Positions 25,424 through 37,620 of a stretch of 64,000 nt of DNA are shown piece after piece. This DNA is from Prinsepia uniflora (taxonomy: Eukaryota > Streptophyta > Magnoliopsida > Rosales > Rosaceae). Position 1 is the first letter of the stretch. Each line of letters opens with the position of its first letter. A program made the translations under genes and the position numbers. The notes under the pieces are model-generated. The model was not told the DNA's origin. It saw only the letters and a program-made list of their open reading frames with translations, and searched no databases. The stretch covers positions 73,388,383 through 73,452,382 of the forward strand of contig CM064871.1 of the NCBI GenBank assembly GCA_032719365.1. Reading direction: 5' to 3'.

Positions 25424-26092
25424 CATTGAACTTTAACACTAAAAACTAAGAAAAATTAACAAAAACAAAGGAATTTGGAAGCATGGGGAGTTTTGGAACG
25501 TAGAGGAAGTGGATTAATCCAAAGGATTGGCTAGCTAGTAGTTTAAAGCTGATTTTGGTCTAATGTTGATGTAGAACGACTAGCCGATAACTTCATGCAT
25601 CAGTTAGAACAACACAAACGTAAAAATCTTCATAACTGACTCAACCCATTCATACACAGTCCGATTCCTTAAATAATTCTTTAACAATAATAGAAAAAAG
25701 ATTGCTATAAAGAAACTACTTTTAGAGATACAAATTAGAGAGATCTCGAAGGGGTATCAAACTTTGTGAACGTGAAATAGATCCTGTGTTTAAACTCCAA
25801 AGCTCCCAAGAATGGAAATGTAGAGGGAGGAAATTAAACCCACAAGATGGAGGTCCAAGTCCAACGGCTAGTTTTGCTTATGTTCCTTTTGTACTAAGTT
25901 TTTTTTTTTAAAAAAAAAACAAGAAGCAACCGACCAAAATACCCATCTTTTTTATAGCTAGGCTCCCAACTACCAATTAGATTCCTTAACTTTTCTCCAC
26001 CCTTAAAATGCTTCATGAACCCGAACCCAAGGTCCAAACTTTCCAAAACTAAAAGACAGAGAGACTGAGTTTGCATTTAGTCTCAGGTCAAA
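25424..26092. other. Intergenic / DUF761 gene promoter
   Basis: AT-rich, with a T-then-A homopolymer junction at about 25899-25920. The last 100 bp, with GACAGAGAGACTGAG, should be the 5' UTR of the following gene. Nothing else seen. Confidence 0.5.
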
Positions 26093-26581
26093 ATGCCGAA
26101 GAAACGACTGCCCATAATTTTCCAAAAGGTCTCGAGGCTCCTGAGGCTCTTCATCTTCTTTGCGAAGCTCCGGAAACCATCGTCATTCCATCGGAGCTCG
26201 AAGAAGTCGTCGAAGCTTTTGAAAAATTACGATTATGGGTTTCATGGAGAATACCAATTCTCTCCTTCCAACACTCCCCTCATTCATTTCCGCGGGAGGA
26301 AGAACATGGGGTGGCGGCCTCGAGACATATATTACTCTTTGTTCTTTCTCTGCAAGTGTTCGGGCAAAGGCAATAATGATTGCGTCCGAGTTGAAGGAGG
26401 AGATTTCGCCATGGAAGCTCTTCCAGCTCCCTTTGAATACGACAATGCAGTGGCTTTACTGGAGCCGTTGGATTTTGGAGACGATGATGATGAAGATGAA
26501 GCTTCAATTGATCTCCGGGCTCAGATGTTTATCGAAAGGTTCTATGAAGACATGAGAATGCAGAGGCAGGAATCATTATAA
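26093..26581 (+). CDS. DUF761 domain protein (cotton-fibre-protein-like)
   Basis: A single exon of 162 codons. The N-terminal third is basic and hydrophobic (RLPIIFQKVSRLLRLFIFFA), the middle has CKCSGKG, and the C-terminus ends with an acidic run DDDDEDE followed by FIERFYEDMRMQRQESL, the hallmark DUF761 tail. Family members are small plant proteins of unknown function, many expressed in growing tissues. The hydrophobic N-terminal stretch could be a membrane anchor or amphipathic helix. MPKKR is the first ATG in frame and a sensible family start. No paralogue lies alongside. Confidence 0.85.
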   Translation: MPKKRLPIIFQKVSRLLRLFIFFAKLRKPSSFHRSSKKSSKLLKNYDYGFHGEYQFSPSNTPLIHFRGRKNMGWRPRDIYYSLFFLCKCSGKGNNDCVRVEGGDFAMEALPAPFEYDNAVALLEPLDFGDDDDEDEASIDLRAQMFIERFYEDMRMQRQESL

Positions 26582-29088
26582 TTAAGTTCATTGGAATTTT
26601 TTTATCACGTTTGATTTATTTATTATCTTTTTCAATATCTTTTTCATCATCTTTTTTTTTTTATTCAATTCGTTCTTATCTCCACAAGATTTTTTATTTC
26701 TTCCAACATAGTGGAGATAGGTTTGAACTTTTTACTCCATTATTTTTACCATGTTCGTTGTTATTGCTTAAAATTTTTGAGATTTGTACTGTCCTTATAA
26801 GGATTATGGGAAAACTGTTGTTATTTTATATGGAAAACTGTTGTTATAATTAACTTTAAGTTAATATTAATTATAGTTCTTGAACTTTTATTATTAGGAG
26901 AATACGGTCTTAAATTATATTCAAATGTGCAATAATCATCTATCCGTTAAAAATGTTAACTTTTTTGCGTTAAAAATAAAAATATGATGGTCTCCTTAAG
27001 TATATTTATACAAATTCTTCTATTCAACTTATATGCAAACTCAAATTATTAATTTTCCAACCCATGAATATTTTGGAATTTTCAAGACCCCAAATTTAAT
27101 AATTGATTAAATTAAAAGAAAAACATAATTGAATGTATGAATTTTTTGTCACTAAAGGTATCTTCACCTTTAGTGGCGAATTTTTTGATGAACATCATAA
27201 AAAAAATGTTATATACATTTAAACTTTTTTCATATTTTTTATTCATTCTTTTAATTTTAATCAATTATTATATTAATTAGTGGTTTTAGAAATTCTAAAT
27301 ATTCATGGATGATGTTTGTGGGAAAGTAAAAGTTTTGGGTTTCATTTAAATTTAATTGAGGAAATTGTATAAATATACTTAAAATACCATATTACCCTTA
27401 TTTTTAATAAAAAAAATTAACAATTTTAAAAGAGACAATTGCTACACATTTGGGCATAATTTAAGAATGTTGGTTATTAATACTTAGAAAACATCACTTT
27501 ACCTTATACTAATTGACCGAGTTTTTTTCAATACTCTTAGAGATTCACAATCATTGCTATTATCCTCTATCTATCTTGATTGTTAACCAATCCCTAAACA
27601 TCTTCATGTGTGATCTGTCTGTTTAGCTTAAGCATTGAAACTTGGATCATCCACACCACATATTATAATGGACCAAGTTAATGTTGCCTTTTCTGGCCGG
27701 GTTTTCGGCCTTGTATGTTATTAGATTACATGGGGCCTTGTTAGCAGGTCCCAAAGTTTCATACAAGCGACTGGAATTTATCCGACAAAAGTCATCATAA
27801 GCTCCTAGAATTAAACACTTCACAGTTCGCACCAAATTGAAATATTGAATCAAGAAACATCTTCATAGTTTGTCTCCGCCAGTCCACTTGGAGTTGGACT
27901 ACCAAAAAATGAAGAGGTGTTCCAAAACTTTATTTTTATACGTAATCGAATAATGCTGATAATTTTGAGAATCGTTTCTTAAATCATTACAAAGGTATTG
28001 ACCTATGAAATAAGAATATGTAAACAAGAAAAAAAAATATAATACACTCATTGAACACACTTTCTTGCTAAAGAGTACTGGTCATACGGACGGCAATAAA
28101 ATTTAAGGTATTACGAGAAAATCATATTATTTTCCTTCTCTAACTCCAACGAAGTAAAGAGAATCGCATTAATCCGCCGTCTCCAACTCCAACGAAATGA
28201 AACAATATAATGTCTCGTTCTCAAAGATGGCCTTTGAGTTCAGTTTCTAGTTTAATATGGATTCTACATCAAATTTGTAATGTAAATAAAAAAATTAGAT
28301 CACTCAATCCACAACAATCCACCGTTTCAGAGACAGGAAAGACTCACACACGCATTTCGGCTCACATCAGGCCACAATTTAGAAAATTAGAAGACACACC
28401 AACAAAGAATCCCCATGATGTATAGGAGTTTTTTTGAATTAGCCCTAGAAACACCATAATTACTGAACCAACCTAGTGTGGTATCTATATAAGCTTCAAT
28501 GATCTTGAATGGGTTTGAATGGATCCAAATTTTGGGCCAAGAAAATAATATGGGCCTTGGTCATCTTGATAGGAGTTAAAATAATCATTTCATACGGCCA
28601 CACAAGTCCTAGTCAAAATTAAGAAAACTACGATCAATTAATATTTTGAAAATTTTGTTAAAAAAACATTGAAATGAATCATTTTAAAAATATAAAAAAA
28701 TTGCTAAATAAATTAGAAAAATGTGGATTTTTTCTTTTTAAGAAAAAGGAAAAAAACAAAAACAAAAATTTGAAAGGGAACGTGGTAAGGGCGTAGGCCC
28801 AGGTACTAGTCTGGGTTCTGACGTTGAGATTGAATTGCAACAGTAACATTTTTTTTTTATGGCAAGTGTTACTTTTCTCCTACAAGATAAAAGGAAAAAA
28901 GGAAAAAAGGAAAAAAAGAAAATGAAAAATCGAAGCTTGATTTACTGCATTGACGCTGACGAAGGGCGATCCCAATTTGAGAAACAAAAAAGGGAACTTC
29001 GCTTCAAATAGGGTTAGGGTTTGTGTGATTTCGATTGTAGACATCGACCGAGGGGATTAAGCGGCGAAGAGGCTGAGTAGTCGGAGCC
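26582..29088. other. Intergenic between DUF761 and CysRS genes
   Basis: AT-rich. It contains a perfect 10-bp-arm inverted repeat around CACTAAAGGT at 27150-27175. A (GGAAAAAA)n-like tract lies at 28890-28922, just upstream of the CysRS 5' UTR. ORFs are short and random. The CysRS promoter and 5' UTR occupy roughly the last 200 bp. Confidence 0.55.
27150..27175. repeat. Perfect inverted repeat CACTAAAGGT / ACCTTTAGTG
   Basis: Ten-base arms around a 6-base loop ATCTTC, flanked by GAATTTTTTGT and GGCGAATTTTTT, which extend the symmetry imperfectly. The phrase GTCACTAAAGG...CCTTTAGTGRCGAAA is a recurrent end of plant Mutator-type or other foldback MITEs. This may be a minimal remnant. Confidence 0.7.
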
Positions 29089-32000
29089 ATGGCCGGCAAG
29101 GAGGAGTTAACGGTTTATAACACCATGACTCACCAGAAGGAGGTCTTCAGGCCAAAAGTCCCTGGTAAGGTCGGCATGTACGTCTGTGGTGTCACCGCCT
29201 ATGCCCTCAGCCATCTCGGCCACGCTCGCGCCGCTGTCAATTTCGACGTTCTCTACAGGTTCGCATATTCAATTTTATTATGTGTCTTTAATATACCTAT
29301 GTGTGTATATATATTTATATAATCTTTTCATATGTATATGCAATTCTTCAGTTTGTTGTGCTTTTGATCAATGTAGAATTTGATATGCTTGCATTCAGAA
29401 AATGTATGAACTTTTGTTTCCGTTGAATCTAGTTCTCTCCGTTGTAGTTCAGAGTTTATTTTTGTTAATTTAGTAAAGCCGTTTAGTTAGCCACTGCAGA
29501 CGCTGCTAGATTTGCATAACATTGCATTGAAACTCTACAGATACTTGAAGCATTTGGGTTATGAGATTACTTATGTTCGGAACTTCACCGATGTTGATGA
29601 TAAGGTGAGAATCCTGAACCGATGAGCTGATTATTATTGTATTCCTTCCTTTGTTTTCTTTCATTTCTGTTTGACAATACTTTTAGATATTCTTGCTTTA
29701 TGGTATTATCTCTGTTTTGTTGAAACTTTTATCTTGGCTCGACTTCATTTCTTAAAATCTGCTTACCTATTTTGACTAACTTAGTGACCTTCTGCTTTAA
29801 CGTCATTTGGATTTTGAATATATGAAACAGACATTTAATAATTTCCGTTCTTACGTTGTGTTTATATTTGCAAGACTTCTTTTGGAAATATTTATTTCTT
29901 TCCCGTCATGTGCATGTTGTCATTTGTTGGTCTAAGTGTGTAACACTCTTAACATATCAACTCTCATATCAATAAAATTATATAATATATGTATCCTCAA
30001 ATTCATAGACTTTTATCTGTTCAATGTTCTATTACTAAACACTAGTAAATCATGGCCTAAAGTTTCTTGGCCATGTCATGTAGAGATTGCTAATATCTGG
30101 ACCTTTCAGATCATTCGTCGAGCAAATGAGGTTGGGGAAGACCCATTAAGTTTAAGTAACCATTTTTGCGAAGAATATCTAGCGGACATGGGTGATCTAC
30201 AGTGCCTTATTCCCACCCATCAGCCACGTGTTTCTGATCACATGGAACATATCAAGGATTTGATAATGCAGGTCTGTGCTTGCTCTTATTCTTATGTGTT
30301 ATGTGAAATGGTTTGAACTGCCATCTCTCTCTCTCTCTCTCTCTCTTATCTCTCTCTCTATATGTATATATATACATTATATAATATATATATATATATG
30401 TGTGTGTGCACTGTACAAGTTAGCATATAGAATGCAGGATAGCTTATTGAGTTATTTATAGGGAACCACATAGCATACAATGGGGGGAATACTTTCTGAT
30501 GTTTGCCAAGTTATGTTGCTGGGATATTTCTACACTGAATGCCAAATCTAATCTGAAATTTCTAAGTGCATATATTTGATATATTGAATGTGGTTTAATT
30601 TTAGAATATCATTGCTTATCATGTTCGAGTCATTTTTTGTTTCTTAGAGGTTTATGTTGCCTGACACTTTTTTTTATACAGTTTTCTGAGGCTTAATAAA
30701 CTTGTAATGTCGATATATCTGTCCAAAATAATAAAATAATTGATAATTGAGTTTGATAATGGCAAACATATAGAAGTTTGTTTGTTCTAATGAATGTTTT
30801 TCTTGTGTCTGCTTATCTTTTTCTAGGCCAAATTTTTTATTTCTAAATGAGTGTTATATGATGCAGATCATCAACAAAGGCTATGCATATGTGGTTGATG
30901 GAGATGTATTCTTTGCTGTTGATACATTTCCAAATTATGGCCAATTATCTGGACAAAAGTTGGAACACACTAGGGCAGGTGAACGGGTTGCTGTTGATTC
31001 AAGAAAGCGTAACCCTGCTGACTTTGCATTGTGGAAGGTCTGAATATCCAAACCAGTTACCTCCTTCTTGCTGATTTAGTCAATAGTTTTCAAAATTATG
31101 ATCAATATATTTGCAGTCGGCAAAACCTGGTGAGCCAAGTTGGGACAGCCCATGGGGACTCGGGAGACCTGGATGGCACATTGAATGCAGTGCGATGAGT
31201 GCACATTATTTGACATTCCAGTTTGATATTCATGGTGGTGGTATTGACCTGATTTTTCCACATCATGAGAATGAGATTGCCCAGAGCTGTGCTGCATGCA
31301 AAGAGTGTAGTGTGGGTTACTGGATGCACAATGGGCATGTTACTAATAACAATGAGAAAATGTCAAAATCCGTTGGTAATTTTTTCACTATTAGAGAGGT
31401 AACTTGGCTAACTCCCAACCCCCCCTCTCCCCTCTTCTTTTTCTTCTTTTCTAATGCTTCTTAGTGCTATATATGTTCCAGCTTAGATTACCATGTAACA
31501 TATAATTCCATTCTCTAGTAGATTACTGAGAGGTACCATCCATTGGCTCTGAGACACTTCTTGACAAGTGCTCACTATAGGTCTCCTCTCAACTATACTG
31601 TCTCCCAGCTGGAAAGTTCATCAGATGCTGTTTATTACATATATCAGGTATGATATTTCTGGATCTGAATATTTCTCATTTGGAAGTTTATCTCTCCGTC
31701 CTAAGTTCTAACAGTTTGTAGAGCTTTCCTCTCCCAGAATGGTGATTTTCATTGATAGTTTTTTTTGTGTTCCGTTATGTAAATTTAATGGATGTTAATT
31801 TTTCTTGTGTTCAATAAACCTATATCTTTCTGCTGTATTGTTGTTCTAAAAGATTAATCTTTTGGAAGTTTGGTTAATCAAGAGAAGTGCAAGTAAAATA
31901 CTGATCTAAATTAAACAAAATTCTATTAGTAGGATTGTCATAGGCTTTCCTTTTTTGGCGCATAGTATTTTTTTTTGCTTTGTTTTCCAGAGTTAAGTGC

Positions 32001-33022
32001 ATAGGTAACTTTTTATTTGTACTTGACTGCTCCTCAATTTTACTGAAGCAAAAGCTAAGACAACTTCATACATGCATTTGGACTCGCAACACATGGATTC
32101 TATGTTTCTGTCTCTAGTATGTAGTGACTTTCTGTTTTGTGATTATTAGACCTTGCAAGACTGTGAAGATGCTTTATCTCCATTTCAAGAAGGGGCCATG
32201 AAGCAAGGCACAGAACAAAATGGCAGAACAGTTAAAATTACTCCAGCTGCCCAAGAATGCATCAGTAAGCTACACAATGAGTTTGAGACTAAGATGAGTG
32301 ATGACTTGAGCACTGCGCAGATATTGACTGGTGCTTTCCAAGATGCCTTGAAGTTCATAAACAGTTCTTTGAACATGCTGAAGGTAAAAATTTGGATACC
32401 GGCATACCTGGCTTTTATGGCATGTGCTCTCTCCTGCCTTTCTTTGTTCGTTGTGCTGTGGTATAACAGAAAATATATCTTTCTTTTTTTAACTTTTCTA
32501 GAAGAAGCAGCAGAAGCAACAACAATTATCGATGATTCAGTCACTAGTTGAAATAAAGAAAGAAGTCACACAGGTCCTGGACATTCTGGGTTTGTTGTCC
32601 TCCCATACCTACTCTGAGGTGATATGTCTGCTTGCTCGTTTCCTTAAATTTGATGGTGAATAAATCTAGGATTGAAGTTATACATAACAACGGTATATTC
32701 CATTGAACAGGTTTTGCAGCAGTTGAAAACTAAGGCATTGACGAGATCAGGGCTGGGGGAAGACGATATACTGGATCAGATTAATGAGAGGATGCTTGCA
32801 AGGAAAAACAAAGATTTTTCAAAGAGTGACCAGATCAGGACTTACTTAACTAGTAAAGGCATTGCACTCATGGACGTGGGCAAGGAGACGATCTGGAGAC
32901 CTTGTGTTCCAGCAGGAGAGGAGCCATTGCAACCCATTGAACAAGAGAAAAAACAGCTTCCGGCTCAAGCAGAACACAAGGCATCACCGGTTGAACAAAA
33001 AGAACCGCCTGTGTCAACATGA
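29089..33022 (+). CDS. Cysteinyl-tRNA synthetase, cytosolic
   Basis: It charges tRNA-Cys with cysteine. Nine exons: 29089-29258, 29541-29604, 30110-30271, 30867-31037, 31117-31398, 31522-31647, 32150-32383, 32502-32618, 32711-33022, all GT-AG, joining in frame to 545 codons. The first intron splits an Arg codon; the others are phase 0. Class I signatures are HLGHA within [15 protein letters not shown] (the HIGH motif, about residue 43) and [10 protein letters not shown] (KMSKS). Zinc-site cysteines are in MYVCGVTAY and HIECSAMS, with the His pair in [11 protein letters not shown]. The protein starts directly in the catalytic domain without a transit peptide, hence cytosolic. The C-terminus is a Lys/Gln/Pro-rich tail typical of plant forms. 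Intron 3 carries CT and TA microsatellites. Confidence 0.96.
30323..30346. repeat. (CT)n microsatellite
   Basis: About eleven CT units inside intron 3 of the CysRS gene, followed within 20 bases by a shorter CT run and then TA/TG repeats to about 30410. A pyrimidine run in the sense strand of an intron has no assigned function here. Confidence 0.95.
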
Positions 33023-33608
33023 GTGGTGGATGGCCTTATGCCTGCCTCATTCAGGTTGGAAAATTGGTTATAAGTTTTGATTTATACATGATTGTCTTGT
33101 AACATTTGGGGATTAGGACCAAGTCCCCTGTTTCTTCAAACTATTAACCTATCGGTTTTCTTCTATCTCTTCTTTATCTCTTTTTGGGTCGTTGCCCTAA
33201 AAACTGTAAGGAAGCAGGAAATACTGTGTTGAGACTTAATACAGAAATTCAGGTTTATTTGTCACTCTCCAATATTGCTCATCAATTCCCAGCTTATTAA
33301 GTTGTCATTCCAGAACAAGATCTACAAGATTGTGTGCAAGGAAAAAACCCCCCGTCATTTATTAATTACAAAACATTAAAACTTCCTCCAAAAAGCTTCA
33401 AACTTCAACTGCGTCCATGTTTTAAACATAGACTCACATACATATTACATATGTATATGTACACCAACGGTCCAATATTCTCATTCAACACAAACACAAA
33501 ATCAAGCATTTTTATAAATTTCGAACCCAACAAACACATCGTATATTTGTATATATCTTCATCATCGATAAGTTAGAATGCCATTTATTCAACTTTGATC
33601 ACAAAGAT
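33023..33608. other. CysRS 3' UTR and short spacer
   Basis: Probable 3' UTR of CysRS (to about 33260) followed by AT-rich spacer up to the U-box pseudogene. No other feature seen. Confidence 0.55.
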
Positions 33609-34840
33609 ATGACTTGGTCATGGAGAAGGCTGAGGGTGGGCCGCCGTGGCGGCAAGGAGCAAGGCGAGGCGGGGGACATAGAGCTGGCCATTCGGAACCA
33701 CTTCCGGTGTCCAATCTCACTAGACTTGATGAAAGATCCTGTCACCTTGTCCACCGGGGGACCGGCACAGCATCGAGACATGGGTCGAAGCTGGAAATAA
33801 CACTTGCCCAATTACGAACCAAGTCCTCACGGGCTTCGAGAGTTCGAGCCCATTCCGAACCACACCATCCGCAAGATGATCCAAGATTGGTACGTCGAGA
33901 AAAGGACCTTCGGCATTGAGCGCATCCCCACCCCTCGCATCCAAGTCAGCCCCGTTCAGGTCACCGAGATTCTTTCCCGAATAACGACGGTGAGTCGGGA
34001 TCATAAGGTGAATGAGTGCAGAGATTTGGTGAGGAAGTTGAAGTCGTTGTCAAAAGAAAGCGAGCGTAATAAGAGGTGCGTCGTCATTAATGGCACGGGA
34101 ACGTTTTGGCGGCGGCTTCTAGTGTTTTTTCATCACCTTGTTATTATTCTAATCAAAACGCCGCCGTTTTGGAGGAAATCTTGTCGTTAGAAAACTAGGC
34201 CCGCTTGTGTATCGGCTCAGGTTCTTCTTTACGTTGCATGTTTAGGTTTTTGGAGAGCGGAGATTTGTCACATAGAAGAAACGCACTGCTTGTGCTGACA
34301 GAGATCCTTTCCTCCAATCGTAAAAAATCGTCGATGGAGGAGGGTTTGTTAGAGATCAAAGGAGCTCTGGAGTCGGTGGCCAAGGTGATCAAAGAGCCAA
34401 TTTGCCCTACCTCAACAAAAGCGCTTGGTCATCATGCATCGCATGGTCAACAATAATATTTCAATTATGGAGAAATTTGCAGAGATGGGATTGGTGGCCT
34501 TGTTATCCGAAATCCTCGTGGATATCAATTAGAGCATTTGTGAGAAGGTGTTGGGGGTTCTCGATGGAGTTTGTGGAAGCAAGCAAGGGAGGGAGGAGGC
34601 GTGCTGTCATGCTTTCACTTGCCTGTCATTGTGAAGAAGATACTTAGGGTTTCGGATTTGGCGATAGAGTTTTCGATGTCTATTCTTTGGAAGCTTTGCA
34701 AGAGTGAAAGTAGGGAAGATGGGGGTGTGATTTTGGAGGCCCTTCAAGTGGGTGCGTTTCAGAAGCTGCTGTTCTTATTGCAAGTTAGGTGTGGGGAGAG
34801 GACCAAAGAGAAGGCTACTGAATTGGAAATAAGGGTTATC
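33609..34840 (+). pseudogene. U-box E3 ubiquitin ligase pseudogene (PUB21-like)
   Basis: Pieces in changing frames match plant U-box/ARM proteins of the PUB21 group. The U-box start FRCPISLDLMKDPVTLSTG is encoded at about 33690-33760. A different frame then gives FEPIPNHTIRKMIQDWYVEKRTFG (33845-33915) with VNECRDLVRKLKSLSKES, ARM-region text SGDLSHRRNALLVLTEILSS (34255-34320), EPICPTSTKA, and finally VSDLAIEFSMSILWKLCKSE (34655-34715). At least three frame changes separate them: one near 33765 with loss of the end of the first U-box half, one near 33840, and one near 34090. A stop at about 34540 breaks the ARM part. The intact family protein is about 420-450 residues and intronless. This copy has no introns and keeps recognisable sequence along its length, so it is a fairly young decay. 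I have not reconstructed it. Confidence 0.85.
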
Positions 34841-36660
34841 AATTGGCCCTTTCTTTGTCGTATATATAGTCCATGTATAAAACAAGATACAAATTACAAA
34901 CACATGCTTCTTGAAAATTTAGATATACGATCAAATTTTATACAGAAATTAAATAATTTGATTTGCAAATCAATATGCCATAGAACATTACTTGTATTCC
35001 ACGCTGGTACGTGGTTCGTATCACTCTTTCTATGTATTTAATTATTCTTATACATATGTTATAATCGAAATCATTCGACTCTTAAATTACCATTTCAAGA
35101 TCACTTAGGCACTAAACCATCGATTCATTTGATTCACATAGATAGCTAAACCACTGTCAATCTTATTTATTTTTTCGGAGATGATTTTGAAATGATAATT
35201 TAGAGAATGTCCTGTTTCGCTTATAATATATATACTAAAATAATTCGATAATAAAAAAAATACTGGTATCATAAAATATCTATGTTATATATCTTATATC
35301 GATTTGAATGCAAGCTTAATAAGAAGTCAACTATAAAAGCAAAAAAAAGAGAGGCTGCTCATCATACGTATGTAATTAGGAAGACCACCGTTGCGGCCAC
35401 GTGTGCTAACTGATCTTAACACAAAAACAAAATTTGAATAAAACATAGTTAAGGGAAAGACCCCCAATGCGCGACTGCCAGCAGCTAGCTAGCCCGGCAG
35501 CCTTCATTTTCGTGGCGCACATTTTGTGTGTGATGTGGTTGCATGCTATCCATCCAACAGCAATCTTTTGTTGATCCAATATCATTTTAGACCTCATGCG
35601 GAGTGTAATTAACTGCCAGAAATCTAAGTCATACAATTAATTAGTTGATAATACTTAATTATCGAATTTTCATTATAAGTAAATTTAATAGTAAAGTTAT
35701 TTATGTTTACATGCATACACGACATATTTAAAAAATCCGTATCATCTATAACGTATACGATACATCCTAGTCCAACTTAATATCCCAACAAATATTGCTT
35801 TCTAAATTACTGGAAAACAAAACAATAGAAAACAAAAACAAAAAATCTCTCAGCATAAATTGAGAATTACATTATACACGTACGTGTTATAATATATCTC
35901 CATTTCATGGTGAAATCTAACAAGTCATCATGTAAACATCTTTCAATATTTCTTGGGGTTTTGTATCGTCAAAGTAAGGAAATTATACACGTCATATATC
36001 CCAATTTCATAGATCGACAAGTCTAACAAGTCATCATAAACATCTTCATTCCAATGTTCTTGAGGTTTTGTATAGCCAGGATAAGGACATTACAACTATC
36101 CTATCATACTTTTGATGTCAGTGGATAAAGAAATACGAAAAAGATTTGGTCATTGATGACTACATTTTCTACCTTGAAGAGGCTATTATCAACAAAAAAG
36201 GTGTATGATGAGAAATTGACGAGCTTCATGGATTTTAATGGTATTGAGACGGAGGCCAGAGAAAATGGGGCTGAAATATTTATGAAAATTTCAAAGACAT
36301 TCATCAAGAGTCGGAAGATAGATAACATGAACTTTTAAATTTGATTTCTATGAAGGATTTTCCACCTATGTCTATATGTCCTAATAAGTTTTCAACCCTA
36401 AATAGTGCTAAGGTAACATAGGTATATAATGTGTGATTAGATCAACAAATTTCACTTGAGGTGATTTGGTCAAAATCCTAACTAATCTAAATAGAAAAGA
36501 TTGTAAATAATAGTCTCTAGATATAAGGCAAGATCAAGAACCAACTGATTGGATGTTTATTTTAGGACTACAGCTTAAAGTTTTTTATACTAGAAGTTGG
36601 ATGAACGACTTCAAAAAGATTACGAATATGGCTAATTACTCTAAAAGGCTTAGGCTATCT
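34841..36660. other. Intergenic, AT-rich
   Basis: No supported gene. A direct repeat of about 60 bp (AACAAGTCATCAT...ATTTC...TTTTGTAT words) occurs at about 35925-35965 and 36010-36075. ORFs below 80 codons look random. Confidence 0.5.
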
Positions 36661-37620
36661 TTTAGTTCATCGGTAAAAATCGTCTCATAAACACAATGTT
36701 ATGTGTTTGGATTGAGTACGTTTCATCGGTACATTTCATTATGGACAAAAAAAATTAACTTCTTTCTTATATATATAATATATTAAGTTGTTTAAAATTC
36801 ATTATATATATAATCGATTTTAAACAACTAAAGATCTTATATATATATATAATGAATTTTAAACAACTTAATATATTATATATATATATATATAATGGAT
36901 TTTAAACAACTAAAGATCTTATATATATATATATATATATAATGAATTTTAAACAACTAAAGATCTTATATATATAATAGATTTTAAACATCTAAAGAAG
37001 CCTTTTTGATTCATCCATTAACATTAATAAATAATTATGTAGCTTGCTAGTTAGACATAGAAAGTAGTAAAACATTATTCACCTAGTTTAATTTTTTTTT
37101 TCTTTGGCCTATTGTTACTTAAGCTGCTAAAGCTTATCACTTTTATTTCATTTTCTTTCTCTGAAAATGTCACTTAAGCTAAATGAATTCAATCGAGTCC
37201 TTCGTTTTATAATTGGAGGAAACGAATGAATCGAACATGTTTTATCAAAGGTGAAGTAGGAAAATGATCATCGGGAAATTGCTATTATAACTGTGTCGTC
37301 AACCACCACTACTACTGTATTCCTAGTATGAACCACTACAACTGCCTCCCGACACGAATGGCTGCAACCTCTACCTTACCCTTGCGACTTGGAATAAGTT
37401 TTTGTGCTTTTTGAATCCATACTACTGTCATTGCATGTAGAATTTTGACCATAAACGTGTTTACCTTTCTCTCATGTAGTATCTTCACCATACTTTCTCC
37501 ATTTACTTTTGTCTTCAGAGTTTAAACTTTTTCACACTCCTCAATCCCCAAAGGCTTCAAAATACAAAAAGTATCTATCTCCAATGCATCATATATGTCT
37601 TCGATAAGTATGGGACAATC
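36661..37620. repeat. Left copy of a diverged duplicated sequence flanking the LTR nest
   Basis: Two blocks have counterparts right of the nest. CTCATAAACACAATGTTATGTGTT (36685-36760) matches 56101-56200, and the stretch from CTTGGAATAAGTTTTTGTGC to CGATAAGTATGGGAC (37388-37617) matches 55609-55842. Identity is roughly 70-80% by eye with indels. On the minus strand the second block decodes in part as PILIEDIYDALEIDTF...ILKPLGIEE before a stop, and the right copy gives a similar reading, so the source was probably coding. I do not recognise the protein. Confidence 0.6.
36767..36990. repeat. TA-rich tandem and inverted repeat with ATTTTAAACAACTAAAGATCTT unit
   Basis: Four to five copies of a unit containing TTTTAAACAACTAAAGATC separated by (TA)n runs, plus one copy in inverse orientation at the left (AAGTTGTTTAAAATTCAT). 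The whole block could fold into a long hairpin. It may have grown by slippage at the TA runs. A single related unit (GATTTTAAGAAGCTAAAGAGGC) occurs at about 56223-56250 in the right duplicate. Confidence 0.75.
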
